Assembly (NCBI GenBank): GCA_043777315.1
Contig: JAYVPW010000150.1
Span: forward strand, 1-64,000
DNA length: 64,000 nt
From: CAIURC01 sp043777315
Lineage (GTDB): Bacteria; Verrucomicrobiota; Verrucomicrobiia; Chthoniobacterales; Chthoniobacteraceae
Direction of reading: 5' to 3'
Shown here: positions 49,163 to 58,283 of the stretch, in pieces
Numbering within the stretch: the stretch's first letter is position 1
How the letters are laid out: the number at the start of each line of letters is the position of its first letter
Program-made: the position numbers and the translations under genes
Notes under the pieces: model-generated
What the model saw: only the letters and a program-made list of their open reading frames with translations
Told to the model about the DNA's origin: nothing
The model's database searches: none

Positions 49163-49819
49163 TCACCGCGCGTCGTCGCGCAGAAATCCGAGCACGCAGC
49201 GGAGCCGCTCGGCCACATCGAGTTGCTCGAGGATTTTTTGCCGCCGCGCCGGGTCTCCGAGAAAAGTATGCGCGACGATGTCGCCGACGAGTTCGGGGTT
49301 GGAGACTTTCGCGAGCTGTTCGTCGAACCCCGCGGGGACACTGATACCTTTGGCCCGCAGCTCGCCGCAGAGATCGAGCACGGAGGCCGCGAGCGCGCGG
49401 GTCTCCACCGCATCCCCGCCTGCTGAATGAAGCCCGCGCAGTTCCGCGATGCGGAAAGGCCCGTCCTGCACGAAGCCGGAAAGACGCACGCGCGCGAGAC
49501 CCTGGAGCACGAGATGGAACGTGCCGTCGGGCTGCGCCACGCACGCGCGCACCAGGCCGAGGCCCGCGATTTCGTGAAAGTCGGCGGGCGATTTCGCTTC
49601 GCTGAGACCGGGGCGCATGAGGGCGACGCAGAACATTCGGTCGCGTTCGAGGCACCACTCCAGCATCGCGAGATAGCGCGGCTCGAACAGGCGCAGCGGC
49701 AGCAGGGTCTTCGGAAAAAGCGTGGCGTTCGGCAGCACCATGACGGGCGCTTCCAGCGGAAGACGGAGCGATTGGGAGCCGGTGTTTTTCACGCGTGCGG
49801 TTTCGGAAAGGTAGCACAT
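49163..49819 (-). CDS. LON substrate-binding-domain protein
   Basis: 218 residues. It contains only the N-terminal LON/ATP-dependent-protease-like domain: VMVLPNATLFPKTLLPLRLFEPRYLAMLEWCLERDRMF near 27-67 and HEIAGLGLVRACVAQPDGTFHLVLQGLARV around 82-111. The ATPase and peptidase domains of Lon are absent, so it may be a substrate-binding or adaptor protein. The extreme N-terminus (MCYLSETARVKNTGS) has no family counterpart, and a start inside it is possible. It is divergent from the methyltransferase gene, with 38 bases between starts. Confidence 0.85.
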   Translation of the reverse strand: MCYLSETARVKNTGSQSLRLPLEAPVMVLPNATLFPKTLLPLRLFEPRYLAMLEWCLERDRMFCVALMRPGLSEAKSPADFHEIAGLGLVRACVAQPDGTFHLVLQGLARVRLSGFVQDGPFRIAELRGLHSAGGDAVETRALAASVLDLCGELRAKGISVPAGFDEQLAKVSNPELVGDIVAHTFLGDPARRQKILEQLDVAERLRCVLGFLRDDAR

Positions 49820-49857
49820 CGGTTGGCGGATGGAGCCCGCTCCGATAGGCTCGACGG

Positions 49858-50697
49858 ATGAACATCGTCCCCGCTGCTTTCGACATCATCACGCTGAAAT
49901 CCGGCGTGCGTAGTCTGCGCTGTCGTGAGTCGTTCGAGACGTTTCATCCGGTGGTCGGGCCGATGGCGGAAGCGCGGACGCTGCACGTCGGGCAGCAGCG
50001 GCTCGTCGAGCGGGCGCAGCATCGCGCGCGCTTCGTCGTGTGGGATGTGGGGCTCGGCGCGGCGGCAAATGCGATCGCCGTGGTGGAGGCATTCGCGGGC
50101 TGGCGCGGTCCGGCGCGGGTGGAGCTGCACAGCTTCGACGAGACAACCGCACCGCTGGAATTCGCGGTCGCGCACGCCGAGGAGCTCGGATATTTGGCCG
50201 GACATCGCGAGTCGATCGAGAGCCTGCTGGCGAAGGGTGAATCGCCCGGCGAGGTCGAGTGGAGGCTGCACCGCGGGGATTTTCGCGAGCTGATCCGCAC
50301 CGCCGTGCTGCCGCCGCCGGACGCGATTTTGTACGATCCGTATTCCGCGAAAACCAACCCCGGCATGTGGACGCTCGAACATTTTCAAAACGTCCGCGCC
50401 CGCCTCGCCGACGACGTGCCGTGCCTGCTCACGAATTACACGATGTCCACTGCGGTGCGCGTGACGCTGCTGCTCGCCGGATTTTTTGTCGGTCGCGGCG
50501 GCGGGGTCGGCGAGAAGGGCGAGACCACCGTGGCGGCCAATGATCGCGCGCTCCTCGAGGCGCCGCTCGGCCGCGCGTGGCTGGAACGCGTCCGCTTTTC
50601 CTCGGCGGGCGCGCCGCTCCGCCACGGCGTCGAGTCGGGGGCCATCGCGCCGCCGGACTGGGACGCGTTGCTGCGGCATCCGCAGTTCGCGGATTGA
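49858..50697 (+). CDS. MnmC-like SAM-dependent methyltransferase
   Basis: 279 residues. The SAM-binding motif VVWDVGLGAAANAIAVVEAF at about 60-79 and LYDPYSAKTNPGMWTLEHF at about 159-177 correspond to the MnmC2/DUF752 methyltransferase domain, which completes mnm5-type modification of tRNA wobble uridine in E. coli. The FAD oxidase half of MnmC is absent. In bacteria lacking that half, the methyltransferase works alone on aminomethyl-tRNA or has another RNA substrate. The N-terminal NIVPAAFDIITLKSGVRSLR is family-like. Confidence 0.8.
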   Translation: MNIVPAAFDIITLKSGVRSLRCRESFETFHPVVGPMAEARTLHVGQQRLVERAQHRARFVVWDVGLGAAANAIAVVEAFAGWRGPARVELHSFDETTAPLEFAVAHAEELGYLAGHRESIESLLAKGESPGEVEWRLHRGDFRELIRTAVLPPPDAILYDPYSAKTNPGMWTLEHFQNVRARLADDVPCLLTNYTMSTAVRVTLLLAGFFVGRGGGVGEKGETTVAANDRALLEAPLGRAWLERVRFSSAGAPLRHGVESGAIAPPDWDALLRHPQFAD

Positions 50698-50716
50698 AAA
50701 AAGGCGCGCGAGGCAA

Positions 50717-50743
50717 CCGCCCCGCCGACGTAAATCGGGGCGG
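50717..50743. terminator. probable hairpin terminator between convergent genes
   Basis: CCGCCCCG and CGGGGCGG form an 8-bp stem with an 11-base loop between the stops of the methyltransferase and sialate O-acetylesterase genes. The T-run is weak on both strands. Confidence 0.45.
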
Positions 50744-50762
50744 GCTTCTCGCCGACGGACGC

Positions 50763-52313
50763 TTACTTCGTCGCGGCAGCCACCGGCTCGAGTGCCGGAT
50801 TATCCGTGCGGAAAGGCGACGCGGGCAGGCCGACGCCGTTGACCAGATTGCACTCCGGATTGTCCGCCCACGCGTAGCGCACCGCGACGGGCTTCGCGAC
50901 TTGCGGGCTCGAGACGACGAGGTGATCGCCTTGAATTTCCGCGTCCGCCCAGACGAATTTCTTGTCCGCGCCGGCAATCGCAAAACCTTTCAGCCGTTCG
51001 CCGTCCGCCGCCTTCATCCCGACCGCGTTGCGGAAGCTGAGGCGAATTTTCCCCTCCTCCTCCTGGGACCCGCTGAAGATCGGCCCCGAGTATTCCGTCT
51101 CGCGAAAATAGACCGTCGCCTCCGCCGCGAGCGCGAGCCGGCGACCGACCTCCTGCTTGTTTTTCGGGTGAATGTCTTCCGCCTCGCCGACATCGATCGC
51201 CACCGCCATGCCCGTGTGCGGCAGCTCGAGCGTCATCAATTGCGCCTCACGCAACTCCGCCCACTGGCTCTCGCCGGGCGCTTCTTTTCGCGCCATGAAA
51301 TTCGCGAGCTGCACAAACAGAAACGGAAACTCCGCGCCCCACGCCCGCCGCCAGCTCACGATCATCGTCGGGAAAAGCCGGGCGTATTCTGTCGCGCGCG
51401 ACGCGTTCGATTCGCCCTGATACCACGTCCCGCCTTGGATCGTGTAGGGCAGGATCGGCGCGACCATCCCATTATAAAGTGAGCCCGGCCCGCCGATCGC
51501 ATCACCGCCGCGCGGCGCGTTCGGAGCCCGCGGCGGCTTGGTGCCGTCGGCCTTCGCTTTTTCCGCGACCACTTTCCAGTCGGCGAGCGCCTGGTCGTAC
51601 GTCTCTTTCGCTTTCGGATAATCGGCCTTCGCCTTCTCCCACGAATCGAGGATCGGCTTGAACGCCGGGTCCGCCGTCAGCACCTCCGTCGGCGTCCAAT
51701 ATTCCGCCGGCGTCCCGCCCCACGAGGTGTGGATGAGGCCGACCGGCACCTTCATGTTTTGATGAAGTTGCCGCCCAAAAAAGTAACCGACCGCCGTGAA
51801 GCCCGGCACCGTCTCCGGCGTGCAGACTTCCCACTTCCCGACGCAATCGACCTGCGGCTCGAGCTGCGCGCTCTTCCTCACCGTGAAGCACCGGATCGCC
51901 GGAAATTTCGCCGCCGCGATCTCCTCCGCCGCGTTCATCGTCCCGCGCACGGTGAACTCCATGTTCGACTGCCCGGAGCAAACCCAGACCTCGCCGACGA
52001 TCACGTTCTTCACGGTGATCGTGTTCTTCCCAGCGATCGTCATATCGCCCTCCACGCCGGGCTTCAATTCCTCGAAGCGCACGTTCCATTTCCCCTCCGC
52101 ATCCGCCGCCGCCTCCGCGGTTTTGTCGGCGAATTTCACGCTCACCTTTTCGCCCGGCTCGGCCCAGCCCCAGACGTTCGCCTTGCTCTCCTCCTGCAGC
52201 ACCATGTTGTCGCTGATGATGGCCGGCAGCTTCACATCCGCCCACGCGACGGAGCCGAAAAAAGCGGTCGCGGCGAGGAACGGGACGAGGCGGGTGGAGA
52301 GGGGGGTTTTCAT
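50763..52313 (-). CDS. exported sialate O-acetylesterase
   Basis: 516 residues from ATG 52313, giving signal peptide MKTPLSTRLVPFLAATAFFGSV. SGNH-type esterase of the SiaE/DUF303 family that removes acetyl groups from sialic acids or plant polysaccharides. Motifs: VCSGQSNMEFTVR with the nucleophile serine near residue 115, WGGTPAEYWTP, GTWYQGESNASRATEYARLF, and the C-terminal DVGEAEDIHPKNKQEVGRRLAL containing the catalytic D and H. An N-terminal beta-sandwich (SDNMVLQEESKANVWGWAEP) is typical. Such enzymes are numerous in Verrucomicrobiota that feed on complex glycans. A longer frame to 52430 is rejected because the signal peptide starts at 52313. Confidence 0.93.
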   Translation of the reverse strand: MKTPLSTRLVPFLAATAFFGSVAWADVKLPAIISDNMVLQEESKANVWGWAEPGEKVSVKFADKTAEAAADAEGKWNVRFEELKPGVEGDMTIAGKNTITVKNVIVGEVWVCSGQSNMEFTVRGTMNAAEEIAAAKFPAIRCFTVRKSAQLEPQVDCVGKWEVCTPETVPGFTAVGYFFGRQLHQNMKVPVGLIHTSWGGTPAEYWTPTEVLTADPAFKPILDSWEKAKADYPKAKETYDQALADWKVVAEKAKADGTKPPRAPNAPRGGDAIGGPGSLYNGMVAPILPYTIQGGTWYQGESNASRATEYARLFPTMIVSWRRAWGAEFPFLFVQLANFMARKEAPGESQWAELREAQLMTLELPHTGMAVAIDVGEAEDIHPKNKQEVGRRLALAAEATVYFRETEYSGPIFSGSQEEEGKIRLSFRNAVGMKAADGERLKGFAIAGADKKFVWADAEIQGDHLVVSSPQVAKPVAVRYAWADNPECNLVNGVGLPASPFRTDNPALEPVAAATK

Positions 52314-52431
52314 AAATGTGGGCGGCGATGCTGTGCCGAACCCGTGCCGACCGCGAGCGATTTTCAGCGATGGGGACTGTCTGAAATCCGGTGCGAGGCC
52401 CCGCGGGGACGACGCGGGTTTCGGTATCAAT

Positions 52432-53448
52432 TCAAGGAGTGAGGCCCGCGTAGAGGGCGAGATACCGCGCGGCGAGGGCGGGCCAGGCGAAGTGCGCGTG
52501 CGTCCAGCTCGCGAGCGCGGAGCGTGCGTCGGTGGTCAGCTTGTCGTCGGCGAAAGCGCGCGCGAGGGCGGTGCGGAGGCTCTCCACATTTGGATCGCAA
52601 ATGTAACCGTGCTGGCCCGCGAGATGCCCGGCCCACGGCGTCGCGGTCGTGGTCAGCGCGGGCGTGCCGACCTGGCAGGCTTCGAGCACGGCGAGGCCGA
52701 AGTTTTCGGAATGGGTCGGCAGGCAGAAAAGATCGGCGCCTTGAAAATACGGCCAGCGCGCCTCGCCCCAGATTTCGCCGAGCCAATCGACGCGCGGAAG
52801 TCGCGGCGCGAGCGCGGCGGCGAGCGCCTTCAGCCCGCCCACGCAGCCCGCGTCTCCACCGCCGACGATGACGAGCCGCGCCTCCCCCGGCACGGCGCTC
52901 GCGGCCAGCGCGCGGAGCAGGAGATCGAGCCCCTTTTTCGGATGAATCCGTGAAAGAAAGAGCAGAACCCGCTCGTCCTCCCGCCAACCGAGCGCGGCGC
53001 GCGCGGCGGCATAATCCGGCCCCGCATCCGAGGTCAGGCCGAGCGGCAGAGATTCGATGTGTTGCCCGGGAATCATCTGCCGGAGCCGATCCGACTCGGG
53101 CTGCGCGGTCGCCAGGAGACACGCGGCGCGGGAGAGGAACTGCTTTTCCACGAGATGGAAATACGGCCACTTTTTCCACCACCGATGCCGCCACGCCCAC
53201 GGCTCCAACATGCCGTGCGGCGAGACGATGAACGGAATTTTCCGCCGCAGACATTCGCGCGCGAACCGCGGATACGCGGGCTGCCAGAGGCCGTGAAAAT
53301 GCACGACGTGCGGTCCGCCATCGGTGTCGGGCAGCCCGCCATCGACGGTCGTGCCCGCCTCTCGCAATGCGCCGCGCAGGCTCTGGATCGCCGCGTCGAG
53401 ACCGCCGACGCGCTGCTCGGGAGGGGGCTCGAAAAAGTGAACCTTCAT
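52432..53448 (-). CDS. GT4-type glycosyltransferase
   Basis: 338 residues from ATG 53448 (MKVHFFEPPPEQRVGGLDAA), whose ATG overlaps the stop of the upstream gene (ATGA). GT-B fold: N-terminal HFHGLWQPAYPRFARECLRR, phosphate-binding FLSRIHPKKGLDLLLRALAA and the EX7E motif SENFGLAVLEACQVGTPALTT. It transfers a sugar from a nucleotide or lipid carrier during assembly of a surface polysaccharide. It is the last gene of the cluster in transcription order. Confidence 0.9.
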   Translation of the reverse strand: MKVHFFEPPPEQRVGGLDAAIQSLRGALREAGTTVDGGLPDTDGGPHVVHFHGLWQPAYPRFARECLRRKIPFIVSPHGMLEPWAWRHRWWKKWPYFHLVEKQFLSRAACLLATAQPESDRLRQMIPGQHIESLPLGLTSDAGPDYAAARAALGWREDERVLLFLSRIHPKKGLDLLLRALAASAVPGEARLVIVGGGDAGCVGGLKALAAALAPRLPRVDWLGEIWGEARWPYFQGADLFCLPTHSENFGLAVLEACQVGTPALTTTATPWAGHLAGQHGYICDPNVESLRTALARAFADDKLTTDARSALASWTHAHFAWPALAARYLALYAGLTP

Positions 53449-54590
53449 CGCGCCGCGGCGATCGTCTCGCGGTAAAGCGCCTCGTAGCTCGCCGCCATTT
53501 TCTCGAAGGAAAATTCCGCCTCCGCCAGCGCCCGCGCCGCCGCGCCGCGCGCCGCGCTGTCGCCGATTTCCGCGAGCCAGCGCGGGTCCGCGCCGATGGC
53601 GATCGAGTTGCTGGAATTTAGGAACGGCATCTCGGCGAGCAGGTTCTCCGTGATCGCGCACGGCAGTCCGGCGGACATCGCCTCGAGGATCGCGAGCGGC
53701 AGCCCTTCAAATTCCGCCGTGTGCAAAAACAGGTCCGCCGCGAGCAGAAACGCCGGGACGTCCGCCTGCCACGGTAAACGCCGCACCGCCCCGGAAAGCC
53801 CGCGGGCAGAGACTTCGCGGTCCCAGGCCACCGCCAGCGCGCCGTCGCCAATCCACAGAAACCGCGCGCCCGGATGCGCTGTCAAAATGCGCGCGGCGTG
53901 CTCGAGGAAAAGCAGCGGACGTTTCTGTGGAACCATCCGGCCGACGCCGATGACCACGAGCGCGGCGGCGTCGAGGCCGAGTTCCGCGCGCTTCGCCGCG
54001 CGGGCGGCGCGTCGCGTCGCGAGGTCGAAAATCGGAACGCCATTCGGGATCATCCGCAGCCGCGCCGCGTCGCCGAGAAACCGTGCGAGATCGTCCCGGC
54101 GCTGCCCGAGCACCGTCACCAACATCCCCGGATACGCCGCCAGTGCGCGCCGCGAAATGAAGTCGCGCGGAGCCGCCATCCGAGCGCGGAGATAGCGCGC
54201 GGATTGCGTCAGGTGGATCGTGCAGAGGCTCGGCAAACCGGCGAGCCGCGCCGCGTGGAGCAGGTCGAGCCCGTCCTCGAGATTCTGTTTGTTGAGGTGC
54301 AGGAAATCGAATCCGCCGCGCTGCCAATCCGCCGCGATGCGTTTCGCCGCCCGCGTGTCGAATGCGCTGGCGATCGAGCGCCCGAGCCGATCGTAGGTGT
54401 TCGAGTAGCCGGCGCGGCTCACTTTCCCGAATGCACAAAACGCGCCGGCGAGCTCATCCATCCGCGGGTGCGAGGAGGCCCACAGCGTCACCTCGTGCCC
54501 GCGCGCGGCCAGCGCGCGCCCGAGGTAAATCAAGTAAAGTTCGCCCCCGCCGCGCGAGCCCGAACTGCTGCTGACGAGCAGGATTTTCAT
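53445..54590 (-). CDS. GT4-type glycosyltransferase
   Basis: 381 residues from ATG 54590. The N-terminal glycine-rich SSSSGSRGGGELYLIYLGRA is the acceptor-binding loop of GT4; VIGVGRMVPQKRPLLFLEHA and the EX7E motif EFEGLPLAILEAMSAGLPCAI form the donor site. ATG overlaps the previous gene's stop in ATGA, and its own stop overlaps the next ATG. The exact sugar is unknown. Confidence 0.9.
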   Translation of the reverse strand: MKILLVSSSSGSRGGGELYLIYLGRALAARGHEVTLWASSHPRMDELAGAFCAFGKVSRAGYSNTYDRLGRSIASAFDTRAAKRIAADWQRGGFDFLHLNKQNLEDGLDLLHAARLAGLPSLCTIHLTQSARYLRARMAAPRDFISRRALAAYPGMLVTVLGQRRDDLARFLGDAARLRMIPNGVPIFDLATRRAARAAKRAELGLDAAALVVIGVGRMVPQKRPLLFLEHAARILTAHPGARFLWIGDGALAVAWDREVSARGLSGAVRRLPWQADVPAFLLAADLFLHTAEFEGLPLAILEAMSAGLPCAITENLLAEMPFLNSSNSIAIGADPRWLAEIGDSAARGAAARALAEAEFSFEKMAASYEALYRETIAAAR

Positions 54591-55639
54591 CGCGCGAGCA
54601 CGGCCTGCATCGCCTCCATCCATTTCGCCGCCCCGGCTTCCGGCGACCACGCAGCCGCCTTCTGCCGCGAAGCAAAACCCCACTCCGCCAGCCGTTCGCG
54701 GTGCTCGATGCACTGGCGCATCGCCGCGGTCAGCGCGTCCACATTTCCCGCCGAAACGATGATCCCGTTCACCCCTTCCTCGACCAAATCGTGCGCCGCC
54801 CCGACCGCATCGGAACAGAGAATCGGCAGCCCCGCGCCGAGCGCCTGATTCACGACGACACCCCAGCCATCGTGCCGGCTCGGCAGGACAAAAACGTCGG
54901 CCTGCGCGAAGAATCGCGGCAGCTCCCGCGGGGGTTGAAAGCCCGCGAAGTCAATCCGGGCCTTGATCTCCGGTCGGAGCGCGCCGAGCAGCACCGGCAA
55001 ATCCGCCTCGCGCCCGACGAGCAGCAGCCGCGCATTTTCCAGCCGCGCAAACGCCGCCAGCAGCACGTCGATTCCTTTCCGCGCGATCATTTGCCCGCAA
55101 AAAAGAAACGTCACCTCCGCGCGCACCGCGGGCCGGCTCGCGGCGAGAAATGGCGCGAGTTCGCAATGATAAGGAATGCAGAAACTGCGCGGCTCCGGGA
55201 ACCGGTCCCGATACTCCCGCTGCGCCAGCGAGCCGACCGCCGCGATGCCCGCCGCGCGCTGCAGCGGCGCGCACAAAAAATCGTGCAGCCGCCCCTTTCC
55301 GGTGAGCCGTTCGCCCCAGAAAATCCACGGCGTCTCCCCCAGCCGCGCGCGCATCAGCCACTGCGCCGTGAGCGACATCAGCGTGTTCATCACCACCAGA
55401 TCGAAGCCGCGCAAATCGGGGGGCCAATTCAAATGCACGCGCGCCCCGCGGACGGGCAGCCACGTCCCCGCGAGCACGCTTTCAAAGCTCGCGAGCGCCT
55501 CGTCCGGCCACGGCGAATCCGGCGCTTCGTCCTCCAAATAAAAGACGCGCAGATCGATCTCCGGCCGCGCCGCGAGCGCGCGAAAAAGATCGCGCTGATA
55601 GGGCGAGGGAACGACGGAGACGACAGCGACGCGGATCAT
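54587..55639 (-). CDS. GT4-type glycosyltransferase with altered EX7E motif
   Basis: 350 residues from ATG 55639 (MIRVAVVSVVPSPYQRDLFR). GT-B fold with FLFCGQMIARKGIDVLLAAF in the donor domain. Where most GT4 enzymes have E-x7-E, this one has SRHDGWGVVVNQALGAGLPI, that is D and Q in the two positions; some related enzymes carry similar substitutions, so it may still be active. Overlaps its neighbours by four bases on both sides. Confidence 0.87.
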   Translation of the reverse strand: MIRVAVVSVVPSPYQRDLFRALAARPEIDLRVFYLEDEAPDSPWPDEALASFESVLAGTWLPVRGARVHLNWPPDLRGFDLVVMNTLMSLTAQWLMRARLGETPWIFWGERLTGKGRLHDFLCAPLQRAAGIAAVGSLAQREYRDRFPEPRSFCIPYHCELAPFLAASRPAVRAEVTFLFCGQMIARKGIDVLLAAFARLENARLLLVGREADLPVLLGALRPEIKARIDFAGFQPPRELPRFFAQADVFVLPSRHDGWGVVVNQALGAGLPILCSDAVGAAHDLVEEGVNGIIVSAGNVDALTAAMRQCIEHRERLAEWGFASRQKAAAWSPEAGAAKWMEAMQAVLAR

Positions 55640-57156
55640 GGGCGGCGGCCCCGAGGCGCGAGCGGTGGCCGCGGCACGGCCGGCGTGCGCCCGGCGAAAC
55701 GCCGCACGCGCGCGACCACGATCGCCCCGAGATACATGCCCAGCGCGATGCTCGCGAGCGTCGGCAGGGCTGCGGTGGTGAAGACGAAAAGGCTGCGCAT
55801 CGAAATGACCGCGGCGAAAAAACCGGAGGCGTAAATGAGCGTGCCGACCTCCGAGTTTCGCGCCGAGCCCATGTAGCTCCACCAGCCCGCGAGCGCGCCG
55901 AAAAACAGGGCGGTGACGAACACCGCGAGATACCCGCCGGCCATGTAGGCCTCGCCGACAAAGGTGGTCGCGATCGTGAGCCCGCTGACCTCCATCGCGT
56001 CCTCGATCGTGACGCTCAAGCCCTCCGGTTTTCCCTTCCAAAGTGCGCGCGGGATCGGGCGGATGAGCGCGTTGTATGGCACCTCCCAGCCGAGGTAGGC
56101 GTGGCGGTGCGGGAAGACCTCCACGAGGCAGCCGATCGCGTAGAGATTGTAGTCGATGAACATCGATTGCTCGTGGGTCTCCGTGGCTCTGACGGGAGCC
56201 GCTTCCCACCAATTGCGGAAGCCGATTTGCCGGAACTGGAGCATCACGCTCGTCGCCGTCAGCAGCGTGAGTGAAATGACGATCGTCAGCGTGACGACCT
56301 GCTTTTTCCGCTCGGGTGGCGAGGCGAAGGCGAAGCCGATGAGAAACGTCACGAGATAAGCCGCGAAGATGTTCCGCGTGCCGGTGGTGAAGCCGTAAAA
56401 AAAGGTGAAGAGCGTGCCGGCGGCGATGCCGGTGAGTGCGAATTTTCCGAAGCGATGCCGGCGCGCGAAGACGATGCCGGCGAGCGGCGGCAGCAGGTAA
56501 AGCAACATGCCGAGCTCCACGAGCATCGCGCTCCAATCGCCCAGCCGGCCGCGCGTCCACGGCTGCGAAAAACGGGGCTCGAGGAAATAGTAGAGCATCT
56601 CGGAAACGTCGAATTTCGCCGAGTAAATCATGTGGAAATAGCCGATCGCGAAACAGAGCCAGAAGATCGTGACGAACCAGACGGGCGGCATTTCCGCTGT
56701 GCGCATCCGCTCGAGCGGGGCGCGTTTGGGATGCCACAAATGCCGGCCGATCAAGATGCCTGCGAAACCGATGAGCACCGTGTGAATCGCGGTGCGCGTG
56801 GACTCCACGATGAGGATTTGATCGAAGAGAGGCTGCGGAAAAAGGAACTCGAAAAAGGTGAGGAAATAGAGCGCGGCCAGCGCCATCAGATCGGCGCGGA
56901 TGAGGTTCCGCACGCCCTTCCGAAAGTCATACGCGACGCTGAGGGCGAGGCTGAATGCCACGCCGAGGGCCGCGCTTTTCGCGATGGCTGACGGCAGTTT
57001 TCCAAACATGACGGCGGCGGTGATCGCGAGCCCGATCAATGCGGCGACCGTTCCGGCGGGGACGGCTCGGGCGACGAAATCAGAGGGCGGCGCGTCCGGC
57101 GGACTGACCTTGCGCCAGTCGGGCAGCTCGCGTTTTTTTGGGCGGGCGAAGTTCAT
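55636..57156 (-). CDS. multi-pass membrane protein, oligosaccharide-repeat polymerase-like
   Basis: 506 residues from ATG 57156 (MNFARPKKRELPDWRKVSPP). About ten to twelve membrane helices, beginning VPAGTVAALIGLAITAAVMF and LMALAALYFLTFFEFLF, with a large extracytoplasmic loop in the middle (FRQIGFRNWWEAAPVRATET). The pattern is that of Wzy/EpsG-type polymerases, which join repeat units on the outer face of the inner membrane. A ligase of the WaaL type is the alternative. It is the only such protein in the visible part of the cluster, which supports polymerase. Confidence 0.75.
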   Translation of the reverse strand: MNFARPKKRELPDWRKVSPPDAPPSDFVARAVPAGTVAALIGLAITAAVMFGKLPSAIAKSAALGVAFSLALSVAYDFRKGVRNLIRADLMALAALYFLTFFEFLFPQPLFDQILIVESTRTAIHTVLIGFAGILIGRHLWHPKRAPLERMRTAEMPPVWFVTIFWLCFAIGYFHMIYSAKFDVSEMLYYFLEPRFSQPWTRGRLGDWSAMLVELGMLLYLLPPLAGIVFARRHRFGKFALTGIAAGTLFTFFYGFTTGTRNIFAAYLVTFLIGFAFASPPERKKQVVTLTIVISLTLLTATSVMLQFRQIGFRNWWEAAPVRATETHEQSMFIDYNLYAIGCLVEVFPHRHAYLGWEVPYNALIRPIPRALWKGKPEGLSVTIEDAMEVSGLTIATTFVGEAYMAGGYLAVFVTALFFGALAGWWSYMGSARNSEVGTLIYASGFFAAVISMRSLFVFTTAALPTLASIALGMYLGAIVVARVRRFAGRTPAVPRPPLAPRGRRP

Positions 57157-58283
57157 GGGGAAAGTGAGCGGGCGCTGTGGGCGAGCAGCATTTCGGCCGG
57201 CGCGGACCAGTCGTATCGCTCCGCGAGCGGGCGCGGATGCGCGGCCCACCATTCCAGTTCCGCCGCCAGCGCGGCGCGGTCGAGCGCCGGAAAAATCGAG
57301 CCGTTCTCGCGATGCCGGATGAGGTCGCGCGCGCCGACGCGGTCACTCACGAGCGCGGGGATTCCGCAGTTGAGCGCCTGCGGCACGACGAGCCCGAAAC
57401 CTTCCTCCAGCGAAGGAAGGACAAGCACGGAGCTGCGGCGAAAAGCCTCCGCGAGCGCGGGCTGCGGGACCGGCCCGTGGAAGTTGAGCTTCGTGCGGCC
57501 GCGATACGCGGCGAGGTCGGCCGCGCACTCGGCGAGCACCGCGCCGTAGAAATCGAGCGACCAATTTTCGAGGCCCGAAAGCTCGAGCGCGGCGAGGAGC
57601 GTACGGATGTTTTTGCGAAGCCCAACTTGTCCGGCAAAAACAATGCGGAAATCGCGCGGGGGCCTCGCGCCATCCGCGTGGAAAACGAGCGGGTCCGCGC
57701 CGTACGGGACGAGCCAAATCCGCGAGTCGTCGATGCCGAGCGCGAGGAGTTGATCGCGCACCACCGTCGAGGCCGCGCAGTGCCAGTCGGCGAGCGCGTA
57801 TTCCTCATCGGCGCGCGCAAAATAGTCTGCATCGTACGGGCACACCGCCGCGAGCGAGAGGCCCGCCCGCGCGTATTCCGGCTCCATGATTCGCACCCAT
57901 TCGCGCACCGGTCCGGTCGCGTGATTCATCACCGTCCGAAGGCCGAGCCGCTTCGCCGCGCGAAAAGTTTGAAGGCATTGCCCCGGCATCCCGTGAATGA
58001 AATCACACGACGCGAGATGCGCGCCCACCCAGCGATCGAAGGTGCGGTCCTGCCACAAAAAAAGCGCGCGGGAGCCCGGGCGCCAGCGCTCGGGCACGAG
58101 CTTCAGCAGGCCGTAAACCGCGAGGGTCGCGAGGCTGTGCGTGCGCACGTTCAGGCCTTTGACCGCCGGCAGTTTCCAGCGCGGATAACCCGAATAGTAG
58201 CAGCCGAGCGCCCCTCGTTCCGCGACCGCCTGGGCGAGCGGAAACAGGTGGCACGGGTTCGTCGCGGAAAACGAAATCTTCAT
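57153..58283 (-). CDS. GT4-type glycosyltransferase
   Basis: 376 residues from ATG 58283 (MKISFSATNPCHLFPLAQAV). The acceptor domain includes CDFIHGMPGQCLQTFRAAKR and the donor domain IVFAGQVGLRKNIRTLLAAL. The catalytic motif is SLEEGFGLVVPQALNCGIPA, with E and Q spaced as in E-x7-E. Both ends overlap neighbouring genes by four bases, in ATGA. Confidence 0.88.
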   Translation of the reverse strand: MKISFSATNPCHLFPLAQAVAERGALGCYYSGYPRWKLPAVKGLNVRTHSLATLAVYGLLKLVPERWRPGSRALFLWQDRTFDRWVGAHLASCDFIHGMPGQCLQTFRAAKRLGLRTVMNHATGPVREWVRIMEPEYARAGLSLAAVCPYDADYFARADEEYALADWHCAASTVVRDQLLALGIDDSRIWLVPYGADPLVFHADGARPPRDFRIVFAGQVGLRKNIRTLLAALELSGLENWSLDFYGAVLAECAADLAAYRGRTKLNFHGPVPQPALAEAFRRSSVLVLPSLEEGFGLVVPQALNCGIPALVSDRVGARDLIRHRENGSIFPALDRAALAAELEWWAAHPRPLAERYDWSAPAEMLLAHSARSLSP